A stretch of DNA of 64,000 bases from DAIPKP01 sp964545875 (GTDB lineage Bacteria; Synergistota; Synergistia; Synergistales; Aminiphilaceae): positions 124,001-188,000 of the forward strand of contig CAZJHH010000001.1 in assembly GCA_964545875.1 (NCBI GenBank), read 5' to 3'. Position 1 is the first letter of the stretch. Each line of letters opens with the position of its first letter. The position numbers and the translations under genes were made by a program. Under the pieces are notes generated by a model, which had not been told where the DNA came from, ran no database searches, and worked only from the letters and a program-made list of their open reading frames with translations. Below, piece after piece: positions 51,388 through 60,759 of the stretch.

Positions 51388-51574
51388 TATAGGAAAAGCC
51401 CCTTGGCAAAGCGAGAAAAATTTTCAGCACCCTGCGTTGGAATTGCCTGGGAAAAGAGTTTCCGTGTTTCGAAAGAGCCCGCGATTTTGTACCGAATCCG
51501 CCGGGGATCGGAAGTATGCTATTCTCATGGGGTGTTTCTTTTTTTCGCGCGATTGATCTTTTGAACACAAGGAG

Positions 51575-52528
51575 ATGAACAAGCCCGTGAATACACCGGA
51601 AAACTCCCAGAAGGCCCTTCAGGAATATCGACGGCGCATCTGCCAGGCCATGAACTTTATCGAGGAACATCTGGAAGAGAACCCTTCCCTGGAGGAGGTT
51701 GCCCGGGCGGCTTCCTTTTCCAAGTACCACTTTCATCGTATTTTCAAAAACCTCACCGGGGAGAGCGTGGGGGAGTTTGCCCGGCGTCTGCGGTTGGAAA
51801 AAGCGGCCTGTATGCTTCGTTTTTCCCCCCGGGCTTCGGTGACCGAAGTAGCTCACCGATACGGTTTCTCCAGTTCTCAGAACTTTGCCCGGGCCTTTCG
51901 GAAACACTTCGATTATTCCCCCTCGGAGTTCCGGGAGCAGCTCCGCAAGAAAGGAATCATGGAAGGCAACGAACGAAACGGCTTCGGGGAAGAGGAGGGA
52001 TATGCTGGTTGGTATCATATCTCGGTTCCCGAAAGGAGCAGTATCATGGCGATGAATGTGGACGTACGGGAGATGCCCTCCTATTCCGTAGCCTATGTGC
52101 GTAATATGGGGCCCTACGGCCCGGAGGGATGCGGCGGCGCTTTTCAGAAGCTCATGGAATGGGCGGCCCCTCGGGGTTTTACGGGGAAAGGATCCATTTT
52201 TTTCGGTATCTGCATGGATGATCCGGACATTACGCCTCCGGAGAAATGCCGTTATGATGCCTGCGTGATGGTTCCCGAAGGTACGCCTGTGGAGGGGGAT
52301 GTGGGATTTCAGATCATCCCCGGAGGTCTTTACGGAGTATATCGAAAGGCCGTGGGTTCCGGAGAATATACCGAGGCCTGGCAAGAGCTTATCGGAAACT
52401 GGCTCCCCCAGAGCGGCTATGAACCCGACGCCCGGCCCTTTTACGAGCGGTACGTCATGGAAGACGACTCGGTGAGCTGCGAGGGCATGCCGGTGGATTT
52501 CTGCGCCGCCTTGACTCCCTTGTCCTAG
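51575..52528 (+). CDS. AraC-family regulator with GyrI-like C-terminal domain
   Basis: A protein of 317 residues from the ATG at 51575; the AAGGAG touches that ATG, so the GTG at 51587 may be the true start. Two helix-turn-helices of AraC type (about 20-115; SLEEVARAASFSKYHFHRIFKN and VTEVAHRYGFSSSQNFARAF) precede a GyrI-like effector-binding domain (about 145-315) with FFGICMDDPDITPPEKCRYDACV and IPGGLYGVYR. This SoxS/Rob-like layout senses drugs or small molecules. Its target is unknown; the next genes encode an iron exporter. Confidence 0.9.
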   Translation: MNKPVNTPENSQKALQEYRRRICQAMNFIEEHLEENPSLEEVARAASFSKYHFHRIFKNLTGESVGEFARRLRLEKAACMLRFSPRASVTEVAHRYGFSSSQNFARAFRKHFDYSPSEFREQLRKKGIMEGNERNGFGEEEGYAGWYHISVPERSSIMAMNVDVREMPSYSVAYVRNMGPYGPEGCGGAFQKLMEWAAPRGFTGKGSIFFGICMDDPDITPPEKCRYDACVMVPEGTPVEGDVGFQIIPGGLYGVYRKAVGSGEYTEAWQELIGNWLPQSGYEPDARPFYERYVMEDDSVSCEGMPVDFCAALTPLS

Positions 52529-52583
52529 GGGAGAATTCTCGGAGATTTTTCCGGACTCCGCCACAAAAGCTTTCTCCGTCGCC

Positions 52584-52621
52584 ACATCGGGGAAGGGCCC
52601 TTGAGGGCTCTTCCCCGATGT
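52584..52621 (+). terminator. 17-bp hairpin without U-tract after the AraC-type gene
   Basis: Bases 52584-52600 pair with 52605-52621 over all 17 positions (one G-U) around the loop TTGA. GTATATGTG follows, so no T-run. It is the third T-less long hairpin placed just after a gene in this window. Confidence 0.6.
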
Positions 52622-52696
52622 GTATATGTGCCGTGACGAAGGCCAGGGATTGGGGGATAATTTTTTCAGGAGAGTCCGAAATCCGGCCTCCGGTGT

Positions 52697-53395
52697 ATGC
52701 CGAGAGAGAGCGAGGTGGTGTACGTGAGAGAGCGTGAGAGGTCTTCCCCTCCGGCGGTGATCATGGAGAACCTTTCCGTGGCCTATGGAGAACGGGAGAT
52801 TCTGCACGGCTTCAACCTGGAGGTGTGTTCGGGAGAGAGGGTTCTGCTCAGCGGTCCTTCGGGATCCGGAAAATCCACGGTGCTGCACTGCGTGCTGGGA
52901 CTTGTGGTGCCTCGGGAGGGAACCGTCATGATTTGGGGAGAGCCCGTGGATTCATCCAGCGTGTGGAAGGCCCGGCTTCACCTGGGCTATGTCCCTCAGG
53001 AGCCGGATCTCGGAAAGGGAACGGTGCGGCAGGTGCTTGAGGCTCCGTTTTCCTTTCGGGCCAATGAAAGGCTGCGGGGAAATTTGGAGAAAATTCCCGC
53101 ATGGTTGGATAGGTTCGATCTTCCAGTGCACCTCCTTGATAAGGAGGCATCTACTCTTTCGGGAGGTGAAAAACAGCGGGTGGCGTTGATTTCGGCGATT
53201 CTTCTCGAACGCTCCGTGGTGCTTCTGGACGAAGCCTCGTCAGCCCTGGATCAGGATAACAAGCGGAGGGTGGCTGAATATTTTCGAGAAGCCCCGGATC
53301 TTACGGTTCTGGCGGTTTCACATGATGCGGAATGGGCGGATTTTACCACTCGCACCGTTTCCCTTGCCCTCATGAAGAAGGGGGGGCCGAAATGA
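52697..53395 (+). CDS. ABC ATPase of a FetAB-type iron exporter
   Basis: The frame begins at the ATG at 52697; no strong ribosome site is seen there and a GTG at 52715 or 52718 behind GCGAGGTG may be real. The 232-residue ATPase has Walker A LSGPSGSGKSTVLHCVLG, Q-loop YVPQEPDL, signature LSGGEKQRVALISAIL, Walker B VVLLDEASSALD and H-loop SHDAEW. It overlaps the membrane gene by 4 bp. In E. coli FetAB exports iron and protects against oxidative stress. Confidence 0.88.
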   Translation: MPRESEVVYVRERERSSPPAVIMENLSVAYGEREILHGFNLEVCSGERVLLSGPSGSGKSTVLHCVLGLVVPREGTVMIWGEPVDSSSVWKARLHLGYVPQEPDLGKGTVRQVLEAPFSFRANERLRGNLEKIPAWLDRFDLPVHLLDKEASTLSGGEKQRVALISAILLERSVVLLDEASSALDQDNKRRVAEYFREAPDLTVLAVSHDAEWADFTTRTVSLALMKKGGPK

Positions 53396-54186
53396 ACGGC
53401 ATTATCGATATTACTCCCTGGCAGCTTGCGGGGGGCTATCTTCTCCTGCTCATTCCACTGTCGATCTTCCTCTTTCAACGGGTTCCCATGGTCAGGGAGG
53501 CGGGTATCGCCGTTATCCGGATGACGATACAGCTTCTTTTCGTGGGATTGTATCTGCAGGTGGTCTTTCGACTGAACAATCCCTGGCTGAACCTCGCCTG
53601 GGTGGGAATTATGGTGGGAGTGGCGGATTTTTCCATTGTCCGGGGCTGCGGCCTGAGGCTTTCCCGGTTCGTCTCTCCCGTCTTTATCGCTCTGGCCGCA
53701 GGAACTCTGGTGCCTGTTTTCGTCTTCATGGGGGCCATTCTTCAGAGATCCAACTGCCTGGATGCCCAATACGTGATTCCCCTTTGGGGAATGGTGCTCG
53801 GCAACTGCCTGCGGGCGGATATTATCGGCCTCAGGAATTTTTACGAGTCCCTGAAAAGAGACGAAAAGATCTATCATCAGAGCCTTGCCCAGGGGGCTAC
53901 GCTTCGAGAGGCCCTTGATCCCTACATGCGGGGGGCTCTTCAGGCTTCCCTGCTTCCTACGATAGCTTCCATGGCCACCATCGGCCTGGTTGCCCTGCCG
54001 GGAATGATGACCGGAGTCATCCTCGCGGGAGTGAACCCTCTGACGGCCATTTCATACCAGATCGCCATCATGATTGCCATTTTCTCCGGCACGGCTCTCA
54101 CGGTCTTTCTGGCCCTCTGGCTCACCTTGCGAAAGAGCTTTGATGCCTACGGCCTCCTCGATACGAGGGTTTCTCATAAAAAATGA
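53392..54186 (+). CDS. FetB-type (YbbM/UPF0014) membrane component
   Basis: A 264-residue product from the ATG at 53392 with about seven hydrophobic helices and the family elements REAGIAVIRMTIQLLFVGLYL, PLWGMVLGN, EALDPYMRGALQASLLPTIASMATIGLVALPGMMTGVILAG and SYQIAIMIAIFSGTAL. Together with the preceding ATPase it forms an ABC exporter, most likely for iron. Confidence 0.9.
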   Translation: MNGIIDITPWQLAGGYLLLLIPLSIFLFQRVPMVREAGIAVIRMTIQLLFVGLYLQVVFRLNNPWLNLAWVGIMVGVADFSIVRGCGLRLSRFVSPVFIALAAGTLVPVFVFMGAILQRSNCLDAQYVIPLWGMVLGNCLRADIIGLRNFYESLKRDEKIYHQSLAQGATLREALDPYMRGALQASLLPTIASMATIGLVALPGMMTGVILAGVNPLTAISYQIAIMIAIFSGTALTVFLALWLTLRKSFDAYGLLDTRVSHKK

Positions 54187-54508
54187 GAGCCCCGGAAAGG
54201 GGAATGGGATTTTAAGGGTTCCGAACTCACGGCAGCATTCCGCTTCGGCCACATGCTGCCGGTTGAATTTTTCAAAATTCCTTGATTTTTTTACGCATAA
54301 CACGTTCATTCTTCCGGGCTTTTATAAACGTGAACATGTGGTGGGGCTGAAATTTTTTTGTAAATGCGCAATGGGGATTTTCTTGACAACCCACGAATGC
54401 TTTAGTATAAAAAACCGATATCTTAGTGCTGTATACCATGGTTTAGAGCGCCCCGAAAGCAGAGGTGCCGGAGATGTTTCCGGCGAGATGATGAGGAGGT
54501 TAGTTCAG
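54187..54508 (+). promoter_or_regulatory. Leader with promoter for the symporter gene
   Basis: No gene is seen in this stretch. TTGACA (54383-54388) and TATAAA (54406-54411) with a 17-bp spacer form a strong promoter, giving RNA from about 54418 and a 90-base leader. The reading frame of the symporter is open through the whole region but has no start with a ribosome site before AGGAGG at 54494. Confidence 0.75.
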
Positions 54509-55930
54509 TTGAGCATTCAGTTGGGTATTCTTATAGCGTATATCGCTCTTCTTTTCGCGGTTTCTTTCAAGGCTTTGAAGATGCAGCAGCAGGGAGAGGC
54601 CAAGGGGGCCATGGCCTATCTCCTGGCGGGGCGCAATCTGCCTCCCGTGCTTGTGGCGGCCATGCTTGCGGGGCTTGCCATAGGAGGCGCCTCCACCGTG
54701 GGAGTGGCCCAGAACGCCTATACCCGGGGCCTTTCCGCCGGGTGGTACAACGCCGCCTGGGGCGTGGCGGGCATTCTGGTGGGAGTTGTGGCGGCGGGAT
54801 ATTTCCGCCGTATGAACGTGCGTACGGTGCCGGAGATGATGGGGCGCATGTTCGGCCCCGGAGCCCGGGTACTCGGCGCGGTGGCCCAGCTTCTCATCCA
54901 GATGGTGATCACCTCTCTCCAGTACGTGGCGGGGGGCGCGGTGCTCACGGCGCTGCTGCCGGAGATTTTCACCTTTCAGACAGGCATGATCGCTACGGCG
55001 GTGATTTTTATCGGTGTGACCCTTGTGGGAGGGTATCTCGCGGGAGGGCTCGCCAACGTGATCAACGTGGTGGTTATCTACGTGGGTATTGGGGCGGCTC
55101 TTTACAGTGCTTCCAACGCATTTGGCGGCATGGAGACCATCCTTGCCCAGCTTCCTCCTTCGGATAGCTGGATGAGCTGGACCTCCGGCATGGGAATAGC
55201 CGTGGTGGTGGCCTGGATGGTGGTTATGATCACCCAGGGCTTTTCCGTACAGGCCATCAACCAGATCGCCTTCGCCGCCCGGGATGAGCGTTCCGCCCGG
55301 TGGGGTTTCATTTTCGGAGGCATTGCCATTCTTCCCGTGGGTTTCCTCTGCGCCCTTTTCGGCATTATCGCGGCGGCACAGTTTCCCGGACTGGAGAACT
55401 CCGCCATGGCTCTTCCCAAGATCGTGACCCATGTAAGCCCTCTGGTGGGAGGTCTTTTTCTTGCGGGGCTCTGGGCGGCGGACATCTCCACCGCCGTGGG
55501 GCTTCTTCTCGGAAGCTCCACCTTGGTGCTGGAGGATATTCTCAAACCCATACTCCACCAGGGCAGGGAGATGGATCCCAAGCTCGAAATCTTCTATTCC
55601 CGCCTCAGCGTCCTCCTGGTGAGCGTGCTTACCTTCTTTCTGGCCCTTACGGTGGTGGGAATCCTTCAGGCCATCACCTCCGCCCTGGCGGTAACGGCTT
55701 CCTTCACGCTGCTCATTTTGGCGAATCTTTTTCTGCCCAAGCTGTGCAAAAAGATCTGCGGGTTCTGGACCATCCTGGTCTCCCTTCTCGTATGGGGAGC
55801 CTGGAGCCTTTTCCCCGAGACTCACGTGGTCTCTCACGTGGTCTATCTCGTATGGCCCGCATGCATCATAACCTTTATCATCACCTCTCTCCTGGGCAAG
55901 GAGCCCGCAGGGTCGATTTTCGAAAAATAG
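54509..55930 (+). CDS. Sodium:solute symporter (SSF family)
   Basis: I choose the TTG at 54509, nine bases after AGGAGG, giving 473 residues; ATGs at 54488 and 54491 are in frame but lack a site. Thirteen or so hydrophobic helices and SSF marks such as YLLAGRNLPPVLVAAMLAGLAIGG, AGWYNAAWGVAGILVG and WAADISTAVGLLLGSSTLV are visible. SSF members take up organic acids, amino acids or vitamins with sodium. It heads an operon with a hydroxyacid dehydrogenase and a LarA homologue, so a 2-hydroxyacid is the likely cargo. Confidence 0.88.
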   Translation: MSIQLGILIAYIALLFAVSFKALKMQQQGEAKGAMAYLLAGRNLPPVLVAAMLAGLAIGGASTVGVAQNAYTRGLSAGWYNAAWGVAGILVGVVAAGYFRRMNVRTVPEMMGRMFGPGARVLGAVAQLLIQMVITSLQYVAGGAVLTALLPEIFTFQTGMIATAVIFIGVTLVGGYLAGGLANVINVVVIYVGIGAALYSASNAFGGMETILAQLPPSDSWMSWTSGMGIAVVVAWMVVMITQGFSVQAINQIAFAARDERSARWGFIFGGIAILPVGFLCALFGIIAAAQFPGLENSAMALPKIVTHVSPLVGGLFLAGLWAADISTAVGLLLGSSTLVLEDILKPILHQGREMDPKLEIFYSRLSVLLVSVLTFFLALTVVGILQAITSALAVTASFTLLILANLFLPKLCKKICGFWTILVSLLVWGAWSLFPETHVVSHVVYLVWPACIITFIITSLLGKEPAGSIFEK

Positions 55931-56005
55931 CGGTTTGGAAAGTGTTACAAGAGAAATAACGAAGGAGGCGGGCTTGCCCGTCTTCTGTAAGGAGGAACAC
56001 ATTTT

Positions 56006-57091
56006 ATGCATACCGTAACCTACGACGCTCTTTTTCGGCATACCATGGAAATTCTGGAGAAGGGGCTCGGCTATCCCCGGCCCCAGGCGGAGACCACCGC
56101 CTGGGTGCTTGTGGAGGCGGATGCCCGGGGAGTGCCTTCTCACGGAGTGGCCCGGCTTCAGTTCTATCGGCAGAACGTGAAGGGGGGATTCGCCTTTCCC
56201 GAAGCGGAGCCCGAGGTGGTACACGAGACGCCGGTTTCTCTCGTTATTGACGGACACTCCGGAGTGGGAGCCCACATCGCAAAGTTTGCCATGGATGCGT
56301 GCATTCGCAAGGCCTACGCTACGGGAACCTGCTCCTGCGTGGTGCGAAATTCCAACCACTACGGCATGGCGGGGCTCTGGGCGGAGCGGGCGGCTCAGGA
56401 GAAATGTCTCGGCATGGCCATGACGAACACCCGGAAGTGCTGCATCGTCACCTTCGGCAAGGAACGCCTTTTGGGAACGAATCCCATTGCGGTGGCGGTG
56501 CCCGGCCAGGGAGAGGAGATCTTTCTCCTCGATATGGCCACTCCCGTGGTGGCCCACGGCAAGGTGGAGGTCTACGACCGCCGGAAAAAACCCATGCCCC
56601 TGGGCTGGGCGGTGGACGAAACCGGAAAGACCACCGACGATGCATCTCACCTGGAGGAACTTTTCAAAGAAGAATCTCCCTGGGGAGGACACCTTTTCCT
56701 CGGAGGAGAGGGAGAGACCCTGGGAGGACACAAGGGGTACGGACTGGGACTCATGGTGGATCTCTTCTGCTCCGCCTTCTCCCTGGGGCGATGGAGCCCC
56801 CAAACCTTCCAGAATCCCGGCACGGGGAGCGGCATTACCCATTACTTCGCCGTCACCAGCCTGGATGTGTACGGAGATGCCGAGGGCATTCGCCGGGAAG
56901 TTTCCCGGATTCTCCAGGAGGTTCGTTCCAGCGCCAAGGCGGAGGGACAGGAGCGCATCTACATCCACGGAGAAAAGGAGTCGGAAAGCCGCCAACGCTC
57001 CCTGAAAGAAGGAATCTCTCTGGATGAAGCCACCTGGAAGATCCTCGGAGAGTATGCCCGGGAGTTCGGAGTGGCTCCTTTGACGGAATAG
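56006..57091 (+). CDS. Ldh2/MdhA-family NAD(P)-dependent 2-hydroxyacid dehydrogenase
   Basis: A 361-residue enzyme behind AAGGAGGAACACATTTT. Family marks include EADARGVPSHGVARL, VVRNSNHYGMAGLWAERA, GTNPIAVAVPG and GGHKGYGLGLMVDLFCSAF. This group, unrelated to ordinary Rossmann-type lactate dehydrogenase, oxidises malate, lactate, ureidoglycolate or (R)-sulfolactate (ComC). Its position between a symporter and a LarA racemase suggests oxidation of one enantiomer to a 2-oxoacid. Confidence 0.92.
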   Translation: MHTVTYDALFRHTMEILEKGLGYPRPQAETTAWVLVEADARGVPSHGVARLQFYRQNVKGGFAFPEAEPEVVHETPVSLVIDGHSGVGAHIAKFAMDACIRKAYATGTCSCVVRNSNHYGMAGLWAERAAQEKCLGMAMTNTRKCCIVTFGKERLLGTNPIAVAVPGQGEEIFLLDMATPVVAHGKVEVYDRRKKPMPLGWAVDETGKTTDDASHLEELFKEESPWGGHLFLGGEGETLGGHKGYGLGLMVDLFCSAFSLGRWSPQTFQNPGTGSGITHYFAVTSLDVYGDAEGIRREVSRILQEVRSSAKAEGQERIYIHGEKESESRQRSLKEGISLDEATWKILGEYAREFGVAPLTE

Positions 57092-57119
57092 AGACCTCGC
57101 CTCCGAAAGAGCCTTGAAA

Positions 57120-57146
57120 AAACGCCGTTCTTCAAGAACGGCGTTT
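57120..57146 (+). terminator. Hairpin between dehydrogenase and LarA genes
   Basis: AAACGCCGTTC (57120-57130) pairs with GAACGGCGTTT (57136-57146) around a 5-base loop. Only CCCG follows the TTT. It may act as a weak terminator or processing site within the operon. Confidence 0.55.
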
Positions 57147-57194
57147 CCCGTAATGGTCAGCCTTTTTCGATGAATTGCAGGAAGGAGAAACATC

Positions 57195-58484
57195 ATGCGG
57201 ACCTATGACCTTCCCTATGGAAAAGATCTTCGAACACTTGAGCTTCCCTCATGGTGCGAACTCCTGGAGGTGCTGGATCTTCCTGCCCAGGAGGAGATTT
57301 CCGAAGAGGCGGTTATCCGCAGGGCCCTGGAAAGTCCCCTGGGTACCCCCAGGCTTCGGGAGATGGTGGCTCCCGGGGAATCCGTATGCGTGGTGGTTTC
57401 GGACATAACCCGGGCCTGGCAGCGCATGGGGGTCTATCTTCCCTATCTCGTGGAGGAGCTCGAAGCGGGAGGAGTTCGGGAGAAGGATATCCATTTTCTC
57501 TGTGCCACCGGAACCCATCGAGCTCAAACGAAAGAAGAGCACCGGCTCATTCTGGGGCCCCGGCTGGCGGATCGCTTTACCCTGACGGATCACGACTGCC
57601 GGGATGAAAGCTCGTTGGTTTTTCTCGGCACCACCAGCTTCGGCACTCCCGTAAAGCTGCACAAGCTGGCTCTGGAGTGCGATCGCCTGATTCTTACGGG
57701 GGTGGTGGCCTATCACGTCATGGCTGGCTGGGGCGGGGGGCGCAAGTCCGTACTGCCCGGCATAGCGGGATACGAGAGCATTCAGGCCAATCATGCCCTG
57801 GCGCTTTCTCCCGAGCGGGGAAAGGGCAGGAATTTTCAGGCCCGGTGCGGCAACTTCGAGAATAACCCGGTGCATCTGGATATGGTGGAGGGGTGCGCCA
57901 TGGCGGAACCGGATTTTCTCCTCAACGTCATCATGGGGCCCCGGGGAATTGCAGCCGCCGTAAGCGGCCATTGGGAAAAGGCGTACCAGGAGGGAGTTCG
58001 CCTGGTGGATTCTCTGGATGGGGTTCCCATATCGAAACGGGGAGATCTTGTCATCGCCAGCGCCGGAGGGTACCCCAAGGATTTGCTCTTCTACCAGGCT
58101 TCCAAGGCCATTTTCAACGCCTCCGAGGCGGTGCGGGACGAGGGAGTGCTTATCGTTCTGGCGGAGTGTGCCGAGGGGCTCGGAAGCGAGGAGTTCCTGC
58201 ACATGCTTACTGCCTATCCCGACGATATGGCGCGGGAGGATGCCCTGCGGGAACAGTTCTCCATAGCCCGTTACGTGGGATATCTTCTGCGGGAGTACAC
58301 CTCCCGGTGTACGGTGATTCTCGTCTCCTCTCTGGATCCCCGGGGACTGGAAGGCTCGGGAATCACCGTCACTTCTTCTCTCGACAAAGCTCTGGAGCTG
58401 GCTCGTTCTCTGCTTCCCCGGGAGGCGGCCACCTACGTTCTTCCTCACGGAGGGTCTCTTTTTCCCAAAAACGGCTCTGCCTAA
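57195..58484 (+). CDS. LarA-family nickel-dependent 2-hydroxyacid racemase/epimerase (homologue 2)
   Basis: A 429-residue LarA-family protein from the ATG at 57195 (GAAGGAGAAACATC). It has VVSDITRAWQR, CATGTHRAQTKEEH, and VAYHVMAGWGGGRKSVLPGIAG then QANH, keeping the catalytic His and the cofactor-binding Lys. It differs from the homologue at 49241-50521 in the substrate-side residues (SDITRAW against SDHTRAV; YHVMAGWGG against PHFFAGFSG), so a different substrate is expected. With the Ldh2 enzyme it would let the cell use both enantiomers. Confidence 0.88.
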   Translation: MRTYDLPYGKDLRTLELPSWCELLEVLDLPAQEEISEEAVIRRALESPLGTPRLREMVAPGESVCVVVSDITRAWQRMGVYLPYLVEELEAGGVREKDIHFLCATGTHRAQTKEEHRLILGPRLADRFTLTDHDCRDESSLVFLGTTSFGTPVKLHKLALECDRLILTGVVAYHVMAGWGGGRKSVLPGIAGYESIQANHALALSPERGKGRNFQARCGNFENNPVHLDMVEGCAMAEPDFLLNVIMGPRGIAAAVSGHWEKAYQEGVRLVDSLDGVPISKRGDLVIASAGGYPKDLLFYQASKAIFNASEAVRDEGVLIVLAECAEGLGSEEFLHMLTAYPDDMAREDALREQFSIARYVGYLLREYTSRCTVILVSSLDPRGLEGSGITVTSSLDKALELARSLLPREAATYVLPHGGSLFPKNGSA

Positions 58485-58938
58485 GGGATCGGAAGAGAGG
58501 GGAAGAGCTTCGCGTAAAGGCGGAGCTCCTCTTTTCTCAAACGTCTTGAGGCTTTTACGCGGTTTTTTTCGGAGCGTTCTTTTCATGGAGCGAAAGGAAT
58601 TTTTCGGGTTTTTCGGAAAAATTCCCGCTTTTTTCTAACATTTAAAAATTCTTTTTTTTCGGTTTTTCAAGCACTTCCGGAGTATTTTCGGGGTGCTTTT
58701 TTGCGTTTCTTGTGTTATATATGGGAAAAAGAGCGGGGTTTGATGTTTTCTTTTGGCATATTTGCAGTAACCAGACTTTTTTGTGATATTATTTCAGCGT
58801 ACCCTTCCGGAAATTGAAGGTCTTTTTTGCCGCTCTTCGAAAGAGGGGGCGGGCAGCCGGAAGCCCCGGAATCTCACCAAAAATTTTACCGGCCAGGGAA
58901 TCGACTCTTTTGGATACGACATGACAGGGGGAGATGGA
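58485..58938 (+). other. AT-richer intergenic region before the chemoreceptor gene
   Basis: About 450 bases, noticeably richer in T than the surroundings, contain several T-runs but no clear terminator stem. A possible promoter, TTGCAG (58762-58767) and GATATT (58785-58790) with a 17-bp spacer, precedes the chemoreceptor gene. The frame of that gene is open from 58783 but the good start is at 58939. Confidence 0.45.
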
Positions 58939-60630
58939 ATGTTCAGAAGCATCGTTTCAAAACTGGGGATTCTTGTGGCGCTGAGCATGATAGTGCTTAC
59001 GGGATCCATTCTCTATGCCACCTTGAGGGGTTGTCAGACCATGTCCCGCTCCGTGGAAAGCGTGGCGGAGACCATGCTGAACCAGGACATTGAAAACAAG
59101 AATATTCGGGATCGGGAGTCCGCCGAGGCTTACGGCAAGGCCATGTCTCATTATCTGGCCTGGATTGCGGCGGCTCCTCTGTGGAATTTCAACGAAGAGT
59201 CCCTTTCGGATTACGCCGCGGGAATGCTCGAGGTTCCCAACGTGGCCTATGCGGTGATCTACGATGACAGTGGTTCCGTCGCGGCGGGGGAGAAGAAGGA
59301 AACTCCCCAAATCAAGGCTTTCACCGAAAAGATCATTCACGGAGGCAAGGCCATCGGCACCGTGGAAATCGGATTGAACACCACCTATCTCGATGCGCTG
59401 GCCCGGGAAAATGAGACCACCAAGGCGAACCTGGTAACGTCGTTCAACAGCCAGGCGGCTGTGGTAAGTGCAGAAATCATTCGCAATATCGTCTTTATAG
59501 CTCTTGGCATTGTGGTTCTCGTTCTGCTGGTAAACATCTTCGGTCTTTTTCAGGTGGCTTCTCCTCTCCGCAAGATGACCGCCCTGGTGCGGGAGCTCGG
59601 CGAAGGAGAGGGAGATCTTACGGTGCGAACCAATATCCGTACCAGCGACGAGGTCGGCCGCCTGGGGAGCTCTCTGAACCAGTTCATGGAAAAGCTCTCC
59701 CGGCTTATCGTGGACGTTCTCGCCATCGCCCGAAAGCTGGGGGGAGATTCCGAAGATCTTTCGGAGCTTGCCCGGGAATCCATGGGGGCCATCGATCGGG
59801 TAAAATCCGCAGTGGAGCAGATCGTGGAACTTTCCGAGGTGAACGCCGCGGCGGTGGAGGAAACCAACGCGGGGGTGGAGGAAATGGCCTCCACGTCGGT
59901 TACCGTGGCCCAGGCGGCGGAGCGGGGCGTGGCGGCTTCGGCCCGGACCTTCGAGTTTACCAACGACGTCTCCTCCCAGATGCATGACGTTATCGGGGAG
60001 ATTGGTTCGGTAAGCGAGCTTTCCCAGGAAAATCGTGAAAAGATGTCTTCCCTGGCGGGGGCGGTGGATTCCATTGCCGGCTTCGTGGGAGCCATCACGA
60101 GCATTGCGGATCAGACCAACCTGCTTGCCCTGAATGCCGCCATCGAGGCTGCCCGGGCGGGCGAAGCCGGACGGGGCTTCGCGGTGGTGGCGGAGGAGGT
60201 ACGGAAGCTGGCGGAGGAATCCAACAGCGCCGCCAGGGAAATCGCCACCCTTATCGAGACGCTTACCTCCTATGCCAAGGAGTCCATTCACGCCACCGAG
60301 GAAGAGGAGGCCACTCTCCGGAAGGTTGTCGAAAAGGCTCATCATCTTCAGACCACCCTGCAATCCAGCATGGAGGAGATCAAGGCGGTGGATGCGGTGA
60401 TGAACGAGGTCTCTCAGGTCGCTCAGGATCAATCCCACGCAAATACCGAAATGGCCAACGCCATCGACAGCATTGCCCGGGGAACCGCGGATATCGTGAG
60501 CAGCCTCGGCGGTATCCAAACCTCTACCGAGGAGACCCGGAGAGCCTTCGAGGCGGTGACTTCCCAGGCACACACCCTTTTGGAGGGTATGGAAAAAATG
60601 CAGGAGCACCTGAGCCAGTTCAAGGTTTAG
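58939..60630 (+). CDS. Methyl-accepting chemotaxis protein
   Basis: The ATG at 58939 behind AGGGGGAGATGGA gives 563 residues (ATG at 58921 possible). An N-terminal helix (LGILVALSMIVLTGSILYATL), a periplasmic region of about 150 residues with a Cache-like FNEESLSDYAAGML...VPNVAYAVIYDD motif, a second helix (IVFIALGIVVLVLLVNIFG), a HAMP domain, and a long signalling hairpin with the conserved tip ITSIADQTNLLALNAAIEAARAGEAGRGFAVVAEEVRKLAE are visible. Ligand unknown. A strong terminator follows. Confidence 0.95.
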   Translation: MFRSIVSKLGILVALSMIVLTGSILYATLRGCQTMSRSVESVAETMLNQDIENKNIRDRESAEAYGKAMSHYLAWIAAAPLWNFNEESLSDYAAGMLEVPNVAYAVIYDDSGSVAAGEKKETPQIKAFTEKIIHGGKAIGTVEIGLNTTYLDALARENETTKANLVTSFNSQAAVVSAEIIRNIVFIALGIVVLVLLVNIFGLFQVASPLRKMTALVRELGEGEGDLTVRTNIRTSDEVGRLGSSLNQFMEKLSRLIVDVLAIARKLGGDSEDLSELARESMGAIDRVKSAVEQIVELSEVNAAAVEETNAGVEEMASTSVTVAQAAERGVAASARTFEFTNDVSSQMHDVIGEIGSVSELSQENREKMSSLAGAVDSIAGFVGAITSIADQTNLLALNAAIEAARAGEAGRGFAVVAEEVRKLAEESNSAAREIATLIETLTSYAKESIHATEEEEATLRKVVEKAHHLQTTLQSSMEEIKAVDAVMNEVSQVAQDQSHANTEMANAIDSIARGTADIVSSLGGIQTSTEETRRAFEAVTSQAHTLLEGMEKMQEHLSQFKV

Positions 60631-60668
60631 GAGCTCTTTCCGAAAACAAGCCAAGCCAAAATGCAAAG

Positions 60669-60699
60669 CTCCCCTTCTCGCTTCGAAGGGGAGTTTTTT
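60669..60699 (+). terminator. Intrinsic terminator of the chemoreceptor gene
   Basis: CTCCCCTTC (60669-60677) pairs with GAAGGGGAG (60685-60693), followed by six T. It lies between convergent genes and may serve both. Confidence 0.9.
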
Positions 60700-60759
60700 G
60701 TTGTGCCGGGATATCCGGGCAGCAATGTTGTGCCTGGCGGATAGGGAAGAGAGTTAATC

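Noticed and set aside
54500..57196. Very long minus-strand open frame (about 900 codons) opposite the SSF and Ldh2 genes
   Set aside because: The plus strand carries two complete, well-recognised families with ribosome sites. The antisense frame is open only because of the GC-rich codon pattern; its product is low-complexity, rich in His, Gly and Arg.
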